A DNA stretch of 64,000 nucleotides from DASYGT01 sp035999365 (GCA_035999365.1 DASYGT010000015.1:1-64000), one strand, 5' to 3'. Positions 15,247 through 24,508 are shown, counted from the stretch's first letter. Notes: generated by a model from the letters alone, not told the origin. Program-made: numbers and translations.

Positions 15247-15794
15247 CGCTTGCCCTTCGGGGACGGTCGCATGGCGGCGAGGATCTCCTCGCACCAGTCG
15301 ACGGCGCCGCGTTCGTAGCTGATGCCGCCCCGCAGCACGAGGTACTGATGCAGTCGAGAGCCGCGCAAACGCGACGGATCGGCGAATTCGCGCTTCTCGT
15401 TGGTCAGGTATGCGTCGAGACGTTCGGCATGCAGATCGCGGTGCCGGGCCACTTCGGCCACGACCGCACGGACGTCGCCGTTGCAGGCGCCGCGCACCTT
15501 CACCGCAAGTTCGGAGCGGGTCGATTCCGGCTCGGCCGGCTCGCCGACCCACCGTGCCAGCTCGCCACGACCCTCGGCGGTGATGTCGTAGACCTTCTTG
15601 TCCGGCCGTCCGTCCTGCGGCACGACAATGCCGCTGACCCAGCCCACCGACTCCATGCGCGCAAGCACCTTGTAGACCTGCTGGTGCGTCGCCGTCCAGA
15701 AATAGCCGATCGACCGATCGAAGCGGCGCGCAAGTTCATAGCCGGAGCCGGATCGTTCAGACAGCGATACAAGGATCGCGTGTTCCAGTCCCAC
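15243..15794 (-). CDS. PadR-family transcriptional regulator
   Basis: The 183-residue protein has the PadR N-terminal winged helix (LEHAILVSLSERSGSGYELARRFD ... ATHQQVYKVLARMESVGWV) with the wing KKVYDITAEGRGEL. A C-terminal helical dimerisation domain of the Vir_act_alpha_C type follows. The GTG at 15794 is the start at which the domain begins. A palindrome (TGCAAC-AA-GTTGCA) lies 18-31 bases upstream, consistent with autorepression. Its stop codon overlaps the fadH start, so it probably controls fadH in response to an acyl or aromatic ligand; the ligand is unknown. Confidence 0.85.
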   Translation of the reverse strand: MGLEHAILVSLSERSGSGYELARRFDRSIGYFWTATHQQVYKVLARMESVGWVSGIVVPQDGRPDKKVYDITAEGRGELARWVGEPAEPESTRSELAVKVRGACNGDVRAVVAEVARHRDLHAERLDAYLTNEKREFADPSRLRGSRLHQYLVLRGGISYERGAVDWCEEILAAMRPSPKGKR

Positions 15795-15800
15795 GGCCGG

Positions 15801-15836
15801 TGACCATACTATGCAACAAGTTGCACTGCAACTAGG
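15801..15836 (-). promoter_or_regulatory. padR promoter with PadR operator palindrome
   Basis: The inverted repeat TGCAAC-AA-GTTGCA lies at 15812-15825 and is partly repeated by TTGCA-C-TGCAA at 15821-15831. On the minus strand a -10-like TAGTAT (15806-15811) directly follows the palindrome, with a weak TAGTTG 17 bases earlier. The predicted transcript would be nearly leaderless on the padR GTG. The arrangement fits an autoregulated padR-fadH operon. Confidence 0.5.
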
Positions 15837-16476
15837 CGGAAGTCGTGGTCGCGCCCACCGCCAGGTGCCGGAACTGCGACCCGTACTGCGCGCCGATTCG
15901 GGTGACATGTCCTTCGACCATTCCCAGGCCGACGTCATTCAGCAAACTGTCGTGGATCTGATGCACCTGGGAGGCACGAACCGCGATCGCAAAGTCGATG
16001 ACCTCCGAGATCTTCGACCATGGCGCATGGATCGGCAGTAACAAGGTCGTCACCTGCACCGGCGGAACGGTGAACGAATCACCCGGGTGGTACACGACTT
16101 CGTCGATGAGGAAAGCGATGTTCGTGACGACCGGGATGGATGAATGGATCACCGCGTGCTGGCCGCCGAACGCGCCAACGGCGAATCCTTCGGCGTCGAG
16201 CGAGTCACCGGGTGCAACGGCCACGCTCTGCTCGCCCAGCTCCCCCAGCAGGGACACCACCGAAGCCGGCGCCCATATTCGCATTCGTGGATCCCGTTTC
16301 GCGGCGGCGAGAACGCGATCCACGTCGACGTGGTCAGGATGTTCGTGCGTGATCAGCACGGCCCGCACACCGTCGAGCGCGGCGTCGACGTCGCTGAACA
16401 CCCCCGGGTCGATCGCGAGCGCACGATCACCGTCGTCCAACCGCACACAGCTATGCCCGAACTTGGTGAGTTGCAT
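15832..16476 (-). CDS. MBL-fold metallo-hydrolase (UlaG/YtkL-like)
   Basis: The 214-residue protein has the metal-dependent hydrolase pattern: TKFGHSCVRLDDGDRALAIDPG, the zinc motif THEHPDHVD (HxHxDH), FGGQHAVIH, YHPGDSF and LLPIHAPW. Members hydrolyse lactones, phosphodiesters or related bonds, and the substrate is unknown here. The ATG overlaps the stop of the upstream DUF5709 gene (TGATG), indicating co-translation. Its stop is only 37 bases from padR. Confidence 0.85.
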   Translation of the reverse strand: MQLTKFGHSCVRLDDGDRALAIDPGVFSDVDAALDGVRAVLITHEHPDHVDVDRVLAAAKRDPRMRIWAPASVVSLLGELGEQSVAVAPGDSLDAEGFAVGAFGGQHAVIHSSIPVVTNIAFLIDEVVYHPGDSFTVPPVQVTTLLLPIHAPWSKISEVIDFAIAVRASQVHQIHDSLLNDVGLGMVEGHVTRIGAQYGSQFRHLAVGATTTSA

Positions 16477-16895
16477 CAGCCGATGTCGTCCTCGTCGACA
16501 ACGTGCATCGCAGCCTCCTCGGCACTCGAGGCATAGCCGGCCGGACCGACGTCCCGCGCGATCTCTTCGGCCTCGTCGTCCTGGTGCGCACCCTCGTCGG
16601 GGGCAACCAGCCGTCCGGCTCGTGGCTGCGCCGCCGACCGGTCCGGATCGTCAGGCGAGACGTCCGGCTCCTCCTCGCTCAGTCGCTCGTCGAGAGACTC
16701 GCCCTCCCGCTCCTCGAACGGGGTGGGCGCATGGCGCAGGTTGTGCGGCTCGCGCTCCGGCGGGCTGTAGCCGGTCTGCATCGCCTCGTCGGGATCGTCG
16801 CCAGACAGACTCTCGACCGGATCGAGGCCGTCGGTGTCGTCGACGGCGTCGCCGGACTCGTACACGCTGTCGCCGAACACATCATTGTCAGTCAT
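16476..16895 (-). CDS. Acidic DUF5709 protein
   Basis: The 139-residue protein is strongly acidic and probably disordered. It carries the DUF5709 landmarks MQTGYSPPEREPHN, EREGESLDERLSEEEPDV, a conserved RLVAPDEGAHQDDE patch and the end SAEEAAMHVVDED. The function is unknown, and the family is confined to actinobacteria. It is translationally coupled to the downstream metallo-hydrolase. Confidence 0.82.
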   Translation of the reverse strand: MTDNDVFGDSVYESGDAVDDTDGLDPVESLSGDDPDEAMQTGYSPPEREPHNLRHAPTPFEEREGESLDERLSEEEPDVSPDDPDRSAAQPRAGRLVAPDEGAHQDDEAEEIARDVGPAGYASSAEEAAMHVVDEDDIG

Positions 16896-16945
16896 GAGTC
16901 CAGCGTGCCCTGATAGGCGCCGGGTGTCACGGGCAGACTGACACG

Positions 16946-18298
16946 ATGAGTTCGGTTCTGTGGTTCCGTCGCGACCTTCGGCTGCGCGATCATCCGGCGC
17001 TGCACGCCGCGGCGGCTGACGGACCCGTCACCGCCCTCTTCGTTCTCGACCCAGCCCTGCTGCGCCCGGCGGGAGCAGCGCGCATTGCGTTCCTCTACCG
17101 CACCCTGCGCTGTCTCGATGCCGACCTGCGGCGGCATGGGGGTCGGCTAGTCGTGCGCAAGGGCAAGCCCGAGCACGTCGTACCACGGGTTGCGCGCGAG
17201 TCCGGAGCGTCGGCGGTGCACATCACGGCCGACCTCGGCCCGTACGGCAGCATCCGCGACGCCATGGTGGCGAAGGCTCTTCGCGATGTGCCCCTCGTCC
17301 GCACGGGGTCGCCCTATGCGGTGACACCGGGGCGGGTTGTGAAGTCTGACGGCACGCCGTTCAAGGTGTACACGCCGTTCTATCGGGCGTGGTCCGAGCA
17401 CGGCTGGCGCGCTCCTGCCACGGCGATCGGCGCCCGGGTCCGATGGCACGACGCCTCCGATGGCACCAATGGCACCGATGGCACTGGCATTCCCGCCGAC
17501 CCACGCCTACCTGCCGGCCTCGACCTTCCCGAGCCTGGTGAAGCCGCTGCGCGCCGAGCGTGGCGACGATTCCGCGACGGATCGCTTCAGGAGTATGCCG
17601 ACCTGCGCGATCGTCCCGACCTCGACCGAACCTCGCACCTCTCGGTGTACCTGAAGTGGGGTTGCATCCATCCACGCACGCTGCTCGCAGATCTCGGGCC
17701 GTCCGACGAGACCTTCCGGAGAGAACTCGCCTGGCGGGAGTTCTACGCGTCGGTGTTGCATCACTGGCCCGACTCGGCCCGAGAGTATTTCCAGCCCAAG
17801 CTCGCGGCGCTGCCGTACGCGCCACCCGGCGCGGCCTTCGACGCATGGCGCGACGGCCGCACCGGATACCCCGTCGTCGACGCCGGCATGCGACAGCTCA
17901 CCGCCACCGGTTGGATGCACAACCGGGTGCGCATGATCGTCGCGTCCTTCCTCGTCAAGGACCTCCACATCGAATGGACGCACGGAGCACGGCACTTCAT
18001 GCGACACCTGGTCGACGCGGACCTCGCGAGCAACCAGCACGGCTGGCAGTGGACAGCCGGCACTGGCACCGACCCTGCGCCGTTCTTCCGCATCTTCAAT
18101 CCAGTGACGCAGGGCCGGAAGTTCGATCCCGAGGGCGTGTACGTGCGCAGGTGGATCCCGGAACTGCGTGGAATCGGCGGTGCAGCAGCACACGAGCCAT
18201 GGCGGCTGGACGTCCCGCCGCCGGACTATCCTCCGCCGATCGTCGATCATGCCGTCGAGCGTGCCGAAGCACTGGCGCGCTACCGCTCGCTGCGTTAG
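16946..18298 (+). CDS. phrB: Deoxyribodipyrimidine photolyase
   Basis: The 450-residue protein has the N-terminal antenna domain (SSVLWFRRDLRLRDHPAL) and the C-terminal FAD/DNA-binding domain (MRQLTATGWMHNRVRMIVASFLVKDLHI, DADLASNQHGWQWTAGTGTDPAPFFR, RIFNPVTQGRKFDPEG). It uses blue light to split cyclobutane pyrimidine dimers. The interdomain linker contains a small nine-base tandem repeat (17459-17485) encoding DGTNGTDGT. The stop overlaps the convergent aldose-epimerase stop by four bases. Confidence 0.92.
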   Translation: MSSVLWFRRDLRLRDHPALHAAAADGPVTALFVLDPALLRPAGAARIAFLYRTLRCLDADLRRHGGRLVVRKGKPEHVVPRVARESGASAVHITADLGPYGSIRDAMVAKALRDVPLVRTGSPYAVTPGRVVKSDGTPFKVYTPFYRAWSEHGWRAPATAIGARVRWHDASDGTNGTDGTGIPADPRLPAGLDLPEPGEAAARRAWRRFRDGSLQEYADLRDRPDLDRTSHLSVYLKWGCIHPRTLLADLGPSDETFRRELAWREFYASVLHHWPDSAREYFQPKLAALPYAPPGAAFDAWRDGRTGYPVVDAGMRQLTATGWMHNRVRMIVASFLVKDLHIEWTHGARHFMRHLVDADLASNQHGWQWTAGTGTDPAPFFRIFNPVTQGRKFDPEGVYVRRWIPELRGIGGAAAHEPWRLDVPPPDYPPPIVDHAVERAEALARYRSLR

Positions 18299-19191
18299 AG
18301 CGGGGTGATCCCCCATGAGCCCGTCCACACCGTGCCGGGTTCGAGCACGATCAGCCCCGCACCGGTGTTGAACGCATCGGCCGGACACGTCATCGGCTCG
18401 ACCGCGATGCCCGCCTGCCCGTGCGCGATCAGATCGGGTGTGAACACCTGCGCGTACTGGAAGGCCTGGTCGAGCCACACGACCGCCCCCTGCGCGCCGA
18501 TCCGCACCTCGACGCGCCCGATCCCGTCGTCCGCCGCCAGCCCGGTGAAGGCGTCGTCGAGGCGGACGTCCCGCAGCCGTTTGCCTGCCCGGAAGTCGTA
18601 GCGCGTGCCGGCCACGTCCTGCAGTCCGATCGGGATCTGCGCGCTGTCCACGACGAGACGATGCGTCGCCGGGATGCGCACACTCACCTCCGGCAGTGAC
18701 CGGTCGCCGAGTGATAGATACGGATGGAACCCGGCACCGAACGGTGCGCGCCGCGTGCCGACGTTGCGAGCCAGCGCCGCGACCGTCAGTCCGGCTGCCG
18801 CCGATACGGAGTAGGTCACCTCGACCCGCACCTCGAACGGCCAGCCCGTCTGTGGCGGGATGTCCAATGCCATCGTGCACACCGCGGTGTCGTGCCGTAT
18901 GCAGCTCCACCGAGCCCACCTGCCCAGCCCGTGGATCGCGTTGCGTTGAGCCGGCTCGGTCAAGGCGAGCTGGTAATGCGCGCCGTCGTAGCTGTACGCC
19001 CCGCCGCGCAACCGATTCGGCCACGGCACGAGCACCGCACCAGCGCACTTCGGCGGTAGCTCGTCGTCGCCGTAGGTGACTGTCACGTCCGTTCCGCCGC
19101 GCGTGTATCGGCGCAACCCGCCACCGATCTCGACGATCGTGGCTTCGTCGTCGCCGTCACGTATGACGAACTGCTCTCCGCTCAACGCCAT
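18295..19191 (-). CDS. Aldose 1-epimerase family protein
   Basis: The 298-residue beta-sandwich protein has the mutarotase pattern: VLVPWPNRLRGGAYSYDG, NAIHGLGRWARW (the catalytic His), FGAGFHPYLSLGD and DQAFQYAQVFTPDL. It interconverts alpha and beta anomers of an aldohexose or related sugar. It lies 10 bases downstream of an MFS gene on the same strand, so it may share a transcript with it. Confidence 0.87.
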   Translation of the reverse strand: MALSGEQFVIRDGDDEATIVEIGGGLRRYTRGGTDVTVTYGDDELPPKCAGAVLVPWPNRLRGGAYSYDGAHYQLALTEPAQRNAIHGLGRWARWSCIRHDTAVCTMALDIPPQTGWPFEVRVEVTYSVSAAAGLTVAALARNVGTRRAPFGAGFHPYLSLGDRSLPEVSVRIPATHRLVVDSAQIPIGLQDVAGTRYDFRAGKRLRDVRLDDAFTGLAADDGIGRVEVRIGAQGAVVWLDQAFQYAQVFTPDLIAHGQAGIAVEPMTCPADAFNTGAGLIVLEPGTVWTGSWGITPL

Positions 19192-19200
19192 TCCGCGACG

Positions 19201-20532
19201 CTACTGCGGCACGGGTACTGGTGCGCTTGCGTCGTAGCGCCAGAACGGCCGCGACGCGATCCCGGCAGCTAGCACCACGACGATGCACGCGATCCCGCCG
19301 GCCGTCCACGAGAACGCGGCGGTTGTTGCCGCCGCCGTCGCCCCGGCTCGGACATCGCCAAGCCGCGGTCCGCCTGCTACGACCGCGGTGAACACACCCT
19401 GCATCCGCCCGCGCAGCTCGTCCGGGGCATACGTCTGCAGGATCGTTTGCCGGTAGACGGCGCTGACAAGGTCAGCCGCACCGGCGACGGCAAGGAGCGC
19501 GACCACGAGCCAGAGCTGGCGGGCCAGACCCGACAGCGCAACCGCAGCCCCCCACGCGACGATGGCGAAGACCAGCGCCCGCCCCTGCCTTCGGACCCGC
19601 CCGATCCACCCGCTCGACAGCCCCGCCAGCACCGATCCGATCGCAATCGCGGCGTACAGGGGACCCACGGTGCCGTGGAACCGTTCCGCGGCGACCGCGG
19701 GGAACAGCGAGCGCGGCATCGCCAGAACCATCGCCACGATGTCGACGGCGAAGGACATCACCAGCACCGGCCGGCGCGAGATGAAGCGCAACCCCTCACC
19801 CACGGCCCGCAGGCCCGGCCGGGTGCCCTCGCCGGTGGGCGGCATCGGCGGCAGCCGCAGCGCCGAGTACAGGGCCGCCGCGAAGAGCACCGCGTCCACG
19901 CCGTACGCCAGGGCGAACCCGTGTCGCAGGCTGACGAGCACGCCGGCCACGAGCGGCCCGACGACCTGCCCGACGTTGGCCACCGTGAAGTTCAGCGTGT
20001 TCGCCGCAGGAACGAGCGAGGTCTCGACGATGCGCGGAACAATCGCGCCGCGGGCCGACGAGGCGACCGCGAAGCTGCCCGACTGCACCGCGACGAGGCA
20101 GAGGATGAGCGCGACGCTCCCGACACCGGCCACGGTCTGACCGAGCAGCCCCAGCGTCACCACCCAGGTCACGAGCGAGGACCAGAAGTACAGCCGCCGA
20201 CGGTCGACGACATCGGCAATTGCACCGCCGTACAGGCCGAACACCACGATGGGCACCAACCCGGCCAGCCCGACGAAGCCCACGTACAGCGATGAGTGCG
20301 AGAGGGCGTAGATCTGAACCGGCACGGCGACCTGAGTGACCATCGAGCCGACGAACGCCGTGCCGTTGCCGATCAACAGCCGACGAAATGCGGGCACCGC
20401 CAGTGGCCGGGTGTCGACCGCGTGCCGACCGAATAGGCGCCGCATCGACCCGCCCCGCTCGGCGAGATCGGCGCGGTCCGGGATGTCGGGCAGCTCGGGC
20501 GGAACCTCGCGCGCTCGCCCGGTGCGGCTCAC
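19201..20532 (-). CDS. MFS transporter, EntS-like
   Basis: The 443-residue protein has twelve predicted helices and the pattern of EntS/DHA3-type efflux MFS proteins (FRRLLIGNGTAFVGSMVTQVAVPVQ, ADVVDRRRLYFWSSLV, RGRMQGVFTAVVAGGPRLGD). The GTG at 20532 overlaps the pdxH stop (GTGA). An internal ATG at 20445, nearer the first helix, is an alternative start. The substrate is unknown. Confidence 0.85.
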   Translation of the reverse strand: MSRTGRAREVPPELPDIPDRADLAERGGSMRRLFGRHAVDTRPLAVPAFRRLLIGNGTAFVGSMVTQVAVPVQIYALSHSSLYVGFVGLAGLVPIVVFGLYGGAIADVVDRRRLYFWSSLVTWVVTLGLLGQTVAGVGSVALILCLVAVQSGSFAVASSARGAIVPRIVETSLVPAANTLNFTVANVGQVVGPLVAGVLVSLRHGFALAYGVDAVLFAAALYSALRLPPMPPTGEGTRPGLRAVGEGLRFISRRPVLVMSFAVDIVAMVLAMPRSLFPAVAAERFHGTVGPLYAAIAIGSVLAGLSSGWIGRVRRQGRALVFAIVAWGAAVALSGLARQLWLVVALLAVAGAADLVSAVYRQTILQTYAPDELRGRMQGVFTAVVAGGPRLGDVRAGATAAATTAAFSWTAGGIACIVVVLAAGIASRPFWRYDASAPVPVPQ

Positions 20533-21188
20533 GGCGCAAGCCGCTCGATCACCCAGCGTTCGCCCTCGTGTCGGTAGCGCAGCCGGTCATGCAACCGGTC
20601 GGGTCGCCCTTGCCAGAACTCGACCGCATTCGGCGCGATGCGGTATCCGCCCCAGTTCGGCGGCGGTGGCACGTCCTCGCCTGCGAATCGCGTCTCGACC
20701 TCGCCGTAGGCGAGTTCGAGTTCCTTTCGCGACAACACGATCTCCGACTGCGGCGATGCCCACGCCCCGAGCTGGGATCCGCGCGGCCGGCCGGCGAAGT
20801 AGGCCTGCGTCTCGGCCAGGGACACGCGGTCGACCGGACCGCTCAATCTCACCTGGCGCTCGTGGGCAAGCCACGCGAACACCGCCGACGCGAACGGGTT
20901 GACCGCCAGGTCGCGACCCTTGGCCGAGTCGTAATTGGTGAAGAAGACCACACCGCGCTCGTCGAGGCCCTTCAGCAGAACGGTACGGACGGACGGACGT
21001 CCGTCCGGGCCGGCCGTGGCCACCTGCATCGCGTTGGCCTCGAGAACCGCCGGATCGGCCGACGCGTCGTCGAACCACAGCCGGAACTGCTCCAGCCAGG
21101 TGCGGGAGGTGACGCCCTGATCCGGGTCGTCGAGGCGGCCGTGGAGGTATCCGCGTCGCATCGCTGCGGGGTCGGTCATCCACGTCAT
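20529..21188 (-). CDS. pdxH: Pyridoxamine 5'-phosphate oxidase
   Basis: The 219-residue FMN enzyme shows the PdxH landmarks NAMQVATAGPDGRPSVRTVLLKGLDERGV, FFTNYDSAKGRDLAVNP, GRPRGSQLGAWASPQS and NWGGYRIAPNAVEFWQGRPDRLHDR. It oxidises pyridoxamine or pyridoxine phosphate to pyridoxal phosphate. It is divergent from the citrate synthase gene and translationally coupled to the downstream MFS gene. Confidence 0.94.
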   Translation of the reverse strand: MTWMTDPAAMRRGYLHGRLDDPDQGVTSRTWLEQFRLWFDDASADPAVLEANAMQVATAGPDGRPSVRTVLLKGLDERGVVFFTNYDSAKGRDLAVNPFASAVFAWLAHERQVRLSGPVDRVSLAETQAYFAGRPRGSQLGAWASPQSEIVLSRKELELAYGEVETRFAGEDVPPPPNWGGYRIAPNAVEFWQGRPDRLHDRLRYRHEGERWVIERLAP

Positions 21189-21306
21189 CCTCGCACCTCA
21201 TGGCCGGGCCCTGGGGCGGTATGGGCAGAATGGACCGCGGGGTGCGACCCATCCCGCGACGCACGCCAGAAGCCGAGCCGCCGAAACACCCGATCGGAGC
21301 ACGCCG

Positions 21307-22413
21307 ATGTCAGACGACTACAGCCCAGGCCTGGAAGGCGTCATCGCCTTCGAGACCGAGATCGCCGAGCCCGACAAGGACGGCGGTGCGCTTCGCTACC
21401 GCGGCGTGGACATCGAAGACCTGGTCGGCTCAGTCACCTTCGGCAACGTCTGGGCCCTGCTCGTCGACGGGAAGTTCGGTCCCGGGCTTCCGCCGGCCGA
21501 GCCGTTCCCGATCCCGGTGCACACCGGTGATGTGCGGGTGGACGTGCAGGCCGCACTCGCCATGCTGTCGCCGGTCTGGGGCTACCGCCCGTTACTCGAT
21601 GTGAGCGACGAGGAGGCACGTGAGCAACTGGCTCGCGCCGCTGTCATGGGGTTGTCCTATGTCGCTCAGTCCGCGCGCGGCATCTCCACGCCTGCGGTCC
21701 CGCAGTCGCGCATCGATCAGTGCACGACGATCGTCGAACGGTTCATGACGCGGTGGCGCGGCGAGCCCGACCCGGAGCAGGTCAAGGCGGTCGACGCCTA
21801 CTTCGTCTCGGCGGCCGAGCACGGCATGAACGCCTCGACATTCACAGCGCGCGTGATCGCCTCCACCGGCGCCGACGTCGCCGCCGCGATGTCCGGTGCG
21901 ATCGGGGCGATGAGCGGCCCGCTGCACGGCGGCGCGCCCGCTCGGGTGCTGCCGATGATCGAAGAGGTCGAGAAGAAGGGCGACGCCCGCAAGGTCGTCA
22001 GCGGCATTCTGGATCGCCACGAGCGCCTGATGGGCTTCGGTCACCGGGTGTACCGCGCCGAAGACCCGCGGGCGCGCGTGCTGCGTCGCACCTGTCGCGA
22101 GCTGAACTCGCCTCGCTTCGACGCGGCCGAGGCGCTCGAGCAGGCCGCACTGGAGGAACTGCGCGAGCGCCGTCCGGACCGGCCCATCGAGACGAACGTC
22201 GAGTTCTGGGCCGCGGTCATTCTCGACTTCGCCGACGTGCCGCCGCACATGATGCCGGCCATGTTCACGTGCGCGCGCACGGCCGGTTGGTCCGCTCACA
22301 TCATGGAGCAGAAGCGCACCGGCCGTCTGGTTCGCCCGTCCGCCCGCTACATCGGCCCCGCGCCGCGCAAACCCTCCGAGGTCGAGGGCTGGGGCGACAT
22401 CGCCCACAACTGA
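21307..22413 (+). CDS. citA: Citrate synthase 2
   Basis: The 368-residue protein is a short type I citrate synthase with the catalytic motifs GPLHGGAPARV and GFGHRVYRAEDPRA and the C-terminal NVEFWAAVILDFADV. It condenses oxaloacetate with acetyl-CoA, or possibly propionyl-CoA, as some second citrate synthases act as methylcitrate synthases. A main citrate synthase (gltA) would be expected elsewhere in the genome. An FMN reductase gene follows after 12 bases. Confidence 0.93.
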   Translation: MSDDYSPGLEGVIAFETEIAEPDKDGGALRYRGVDIEDLVGSVTFGNVWALLVDGKFGPGLPPAEPFPIPVHTGDVRVDVQAALAMLSPVWGYRPLLDVSDEEAREQLARAAVMGLSYVAQSARGISTPAVPQSRIDQCTTIVERFMTRWRGEPDPEQVKAVDAYFVSAAEHGMNASTFTARVIASTGADVAAAMSGAIGAMSGPLHGGAPARVLPMIEEVEKKGDARKVVSGILDRHERLMGFGHRVYRAEDPRARVLRRTCRELNSPRFDAAEALEQAALEELRERRPDRPIETNVEFWAAVILDFADVPPHMMPAMFTCARTAGWSAHIMEQKRTGRLVRPSARYIGPAPRKPSEVEGWGDIAHN

Positions 22414-22425
22414 CCGGCGGCAGAC

Positions 22426-22959
22426 GTGCATCGGGTACTGCTGATCTCGGGAAGCACCCGCGGTGCCTCGTCGAACAGCGCTGTCGTGCGCACCGCCGCG
22501 GTGGTCGCCCCGCCGCAGATCGAGGCCACGGTCTACGACGGTCTGTCGCGGCTGCCGCACTTCAATCCGGACGACGACATCGAGCCCCTGCCGGACGAGG
22601 TCGCGGCACTGCGAAACAGCATCGCCGGCGCCGACGCCGTCCTGATCTGCACACCTGAATACGCCGGCACCCTGCCGGGATCGATGAAGAACCTGCTCGA
22701 CTGGACCGTCGGCGGCACGCAGATGACCGACAAGCCGGTGGCCTGGGTGAACGCCGCTGCCGACGAGCGGCGCGGCCACGGCGCCATCGCCACCCTCGCG
22801 ACGGTGCTCGGTTACGTGCAGGCTCGCGTCGTCGACATCGCGTGCCGGCATGTGCCCGTTGGTCCCGGCAGCGTGGGGGCAGACGGGCTGATCACAGACG
22901 AGAAGACGCGCGCGCAGCTCAGGGCGGTACTCGCTGACCTGGTCGCGGCGGCACACTGA
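22426..22959 (+). CDS. NAD(P)H-dependent FMN reductase
   Basis: The 177-residue flavodoxin-fold protein has the FMN-red motifs LLISGSTRGASSN, AVLICTPEYAGTLPGSMKNLLDW and a C-terminal helix. It reduces free FMN or quinone-type substrates with NAD(P)H. The GTG start lies 12 bases after citA, so the two genes are probably co-transcribed. Confidence 0.88.
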   Translation: MHRVLLISGSTRGASSNSAVVRTAAVVAPPQIEATVYDGLSRLPHFNPDDDIEPLPDEVAALRNSIAGADAVLICTPEYAGTLPGSMKNLLDWTVGGTQMTDKPVAWVNAAADERRGHGAIATLATVLGYVQARVVDIACRHVPVGPGSVGADGLITDEKTRAQLRAVLADLVAAAH

Positions 22960-22983
22960 CCCGCGAGATCGTGTGGGAGCGCG

Positions 22984-23379
22984 TCAGTCGCGCGGGCTGA
23001 GCACGCAGAACTCGTTGCCCTCAGGATCGGCGAGTACGACCCACGTCGCCTTATCGGGCTGGCCCACGTCGGCCCGGGTCGCGCCGAGCGCCAGCAGCCG
23101 CTCGACCTCGGCATCCTGGTCGTCGGACGCCCGCGGTGCGACGTCGATGTGCAGCCGGTTCTTGACCTGCTTGCCTTCGGCCACGGGCACGAACACCAGC
23201 CCGGGGCCACGCTCCTCGACCGGCATCGAATCGCCTTTCGTCAGGGCATGGGGCGGCACGATGACCACTTCGTCGGGAGCCTCATAGACCACGACCCAGC
23301 CGAGGGCCTCCGCCCACCACGCCGCCTGCCTGGCGACGTCCCGGCAGTCGACGACGATCGAGTACCAGCGCACGCTCAC
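22984..23379 (-). CDS. VOC/glyoxalase-like protein
   Basis: The 131-residue protein has paired beta-alpha-beta-beta-beta units of the VOC superfamily (WYSIVVDCRDVARQAAWWAEALGW ... NRLHIDVAPRASDDQDAEVERLLALGA ... WVVLADPEGNEFCVLSPRD). The GTG at 23379 is preferred because GGAG lies 7-10 bases upstream. Members include glyoxalases, dioxygenases and drug-binding proteins; the substrate is unknown. Confidence 0.82.
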   Translation of the reverse strand: MSVRWYSIVVDCRDVARQAAWWAEALGWVVVYEAPDEVVIVPPHALTKGDSMPVEERGPGLVFVPVAEGKQVKNRLHIDVAPRASDDQDAEVERLLALGATRADVGQPDKATWVVLADPEGNEFCVLSPRD

Positions 23380-23524
23380 GAATGGCTCCTCACGTCCGGA
23401 AACCCTGACCGTAAGGGACACCCCGGACATCGCCACGCCGACGGCGTGAGGCGGGCGTTACCCCGGGCGTGAAGCCCGGCGTGTGCTACCCGGGATCAGG
23501 CGAACGCGCGCCTATCGTCTGCGC

Positions 23525-24508
23525 ATGCGGCAGCTCCGTTTCGTCGGTCCCGGCAGGGACCGTGATCACGTCATCCTCGAAACGGCGGACGGCGGCGAGC
23601 AGTTCGTTCTCTACATCGACGCTCAGGTGCGTGATGCCGTCCGCTCGGACCTGCCGCGCCTGCATCCAGCTCCCCCCGAGCCGCCGGCGCCGATCAGCCC
23701 ACGCGAGATCCAGATGCGCGTGCGTGCAGGTGCCTCACCGCAGGACATCGCCGATGCCAACGAAATGCCCATCGACCGGGTGCTGCGTTTTGCCTCACCG
23801 GTCATCGAGGAGCGTGGTCGCGTCGCGCAGGAGGCCCGTCGTGCGAGGGCCCGCCGCGGTACCGGCGATGGGCAGACCGTCGTGTTCGGCGACGCGGTGG
23901 ACATGCGGTTCTCGGCGCACGGCATCGAGCCGTCGTCGGTCAACTGGGATGCCCGGCGGCGCGAAGACGGCCAGTGGATCGTGAGCGCCGCGTGGCTGGG
24001 TGGTGATGCCGAGCGAATGGCCGACTGGGCCTTCCACCTGACGACCCGTTCGGTGACGCCGATGGACGACACCGCGGCGGACTTGCTCAGCGACCGCCCT
24101 ATCCGTCCCGCGGTCACCGAGGAGCCACCTGAGCGCCCCACCCTGGCCGCCGCGCCACCGCTCGCACCCGGAGTCGTCGCGTTTCCCGTCATGGAGTCGG
24201 CAACAGACGCATCGCCTCGCGCCCGTGACGACGTGTTCGATCAGGATGCACTGGACGAGGATCCCCGCCGGGTCGGCGACACCGACACCCTCGGCTACAT
24301 CGAGCCACAGCTGCCACTCCGGCTCGCCGGGCCGCAGGAGCCGACCGCCGAATTGCCCCGTCCTGCCGAGACTTCCCCGCCCGCGCCGAAGATCAAGAAC
24401 CTCGGCATCGCCCACCGCGACGACGAGACCGAGGACGAGCGGGCCGCCCGCGCTCGCGTTCCGTCCTGGGACGACATCCTGATGGGCGTCCGGCGCAAGC
24501 AGGACTGA
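23525..24508 (+). CDS. sepH: Septation protein SepH
   Basis: The 327-residue protein matches SepH. The N-terminal DUF3071 domain (MRQLRFVGPGRDRDHVILET ... SPREIQMRVRAGASPQDIADANEMPIDRVLRFASPVIEERG) holds a helix-turn-helix, and a long acidic Pro-rich tail ends in a conserved PSWDDILMGVRR. SepH binds FtsZ and promotes Z-ring assembly in actinobacteria. The ATG at 23525 starts the conserved domain, and upstream codons are not conserved in character. Confidence 0.92.
   Translation: MRQLRFVGPGRDRDHVILETADGGEQFVLYIDAQVRDAVRSDLPRLHPAPPEPPAPISPREIQMRVRAGASPQDIADANEMPIDRVLRFASPVIEERGRVAQEARRARARRGTGDGQTVVFGDAVDMRFSAHGIEPSSVNWDARRREDGQWIVSAAWLGGDAERMADWAFHLTTRSVTPMDDTAADLLSDRPIRPAVTEEPPERPTLAAAPPLAPGVVAFPVMESATDASPRARDDVFDQDALDEDPRRVGDTDTLGYIEPQLPLRLAGPQEPTAELPRPAETSPPAPKIKNLGIAHRDDETEDERAARARVPSWDDILMGVRRKQD

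Noticed and set aside
12895..15318. 807-codon plus-strand frame opposite fadH
   Set aside because: His/Arg/Asp-rich shadow of fadH and alkB; the minus-strand proteins have full family motifs.
17459..17485. Nine-base tandem repeat in the photolyase gene
   Set aside because: Only three imperfect copies encoding a flexible interdomain linker; in frame and unlikely to be more than slippage.
22960..22983. Terminator between the FMN reductase and VOC genes
   Set aside because: A weak CCGCGA/TCGCG pairing exists, but it extends into the coding sequence and is too imperfect to call.
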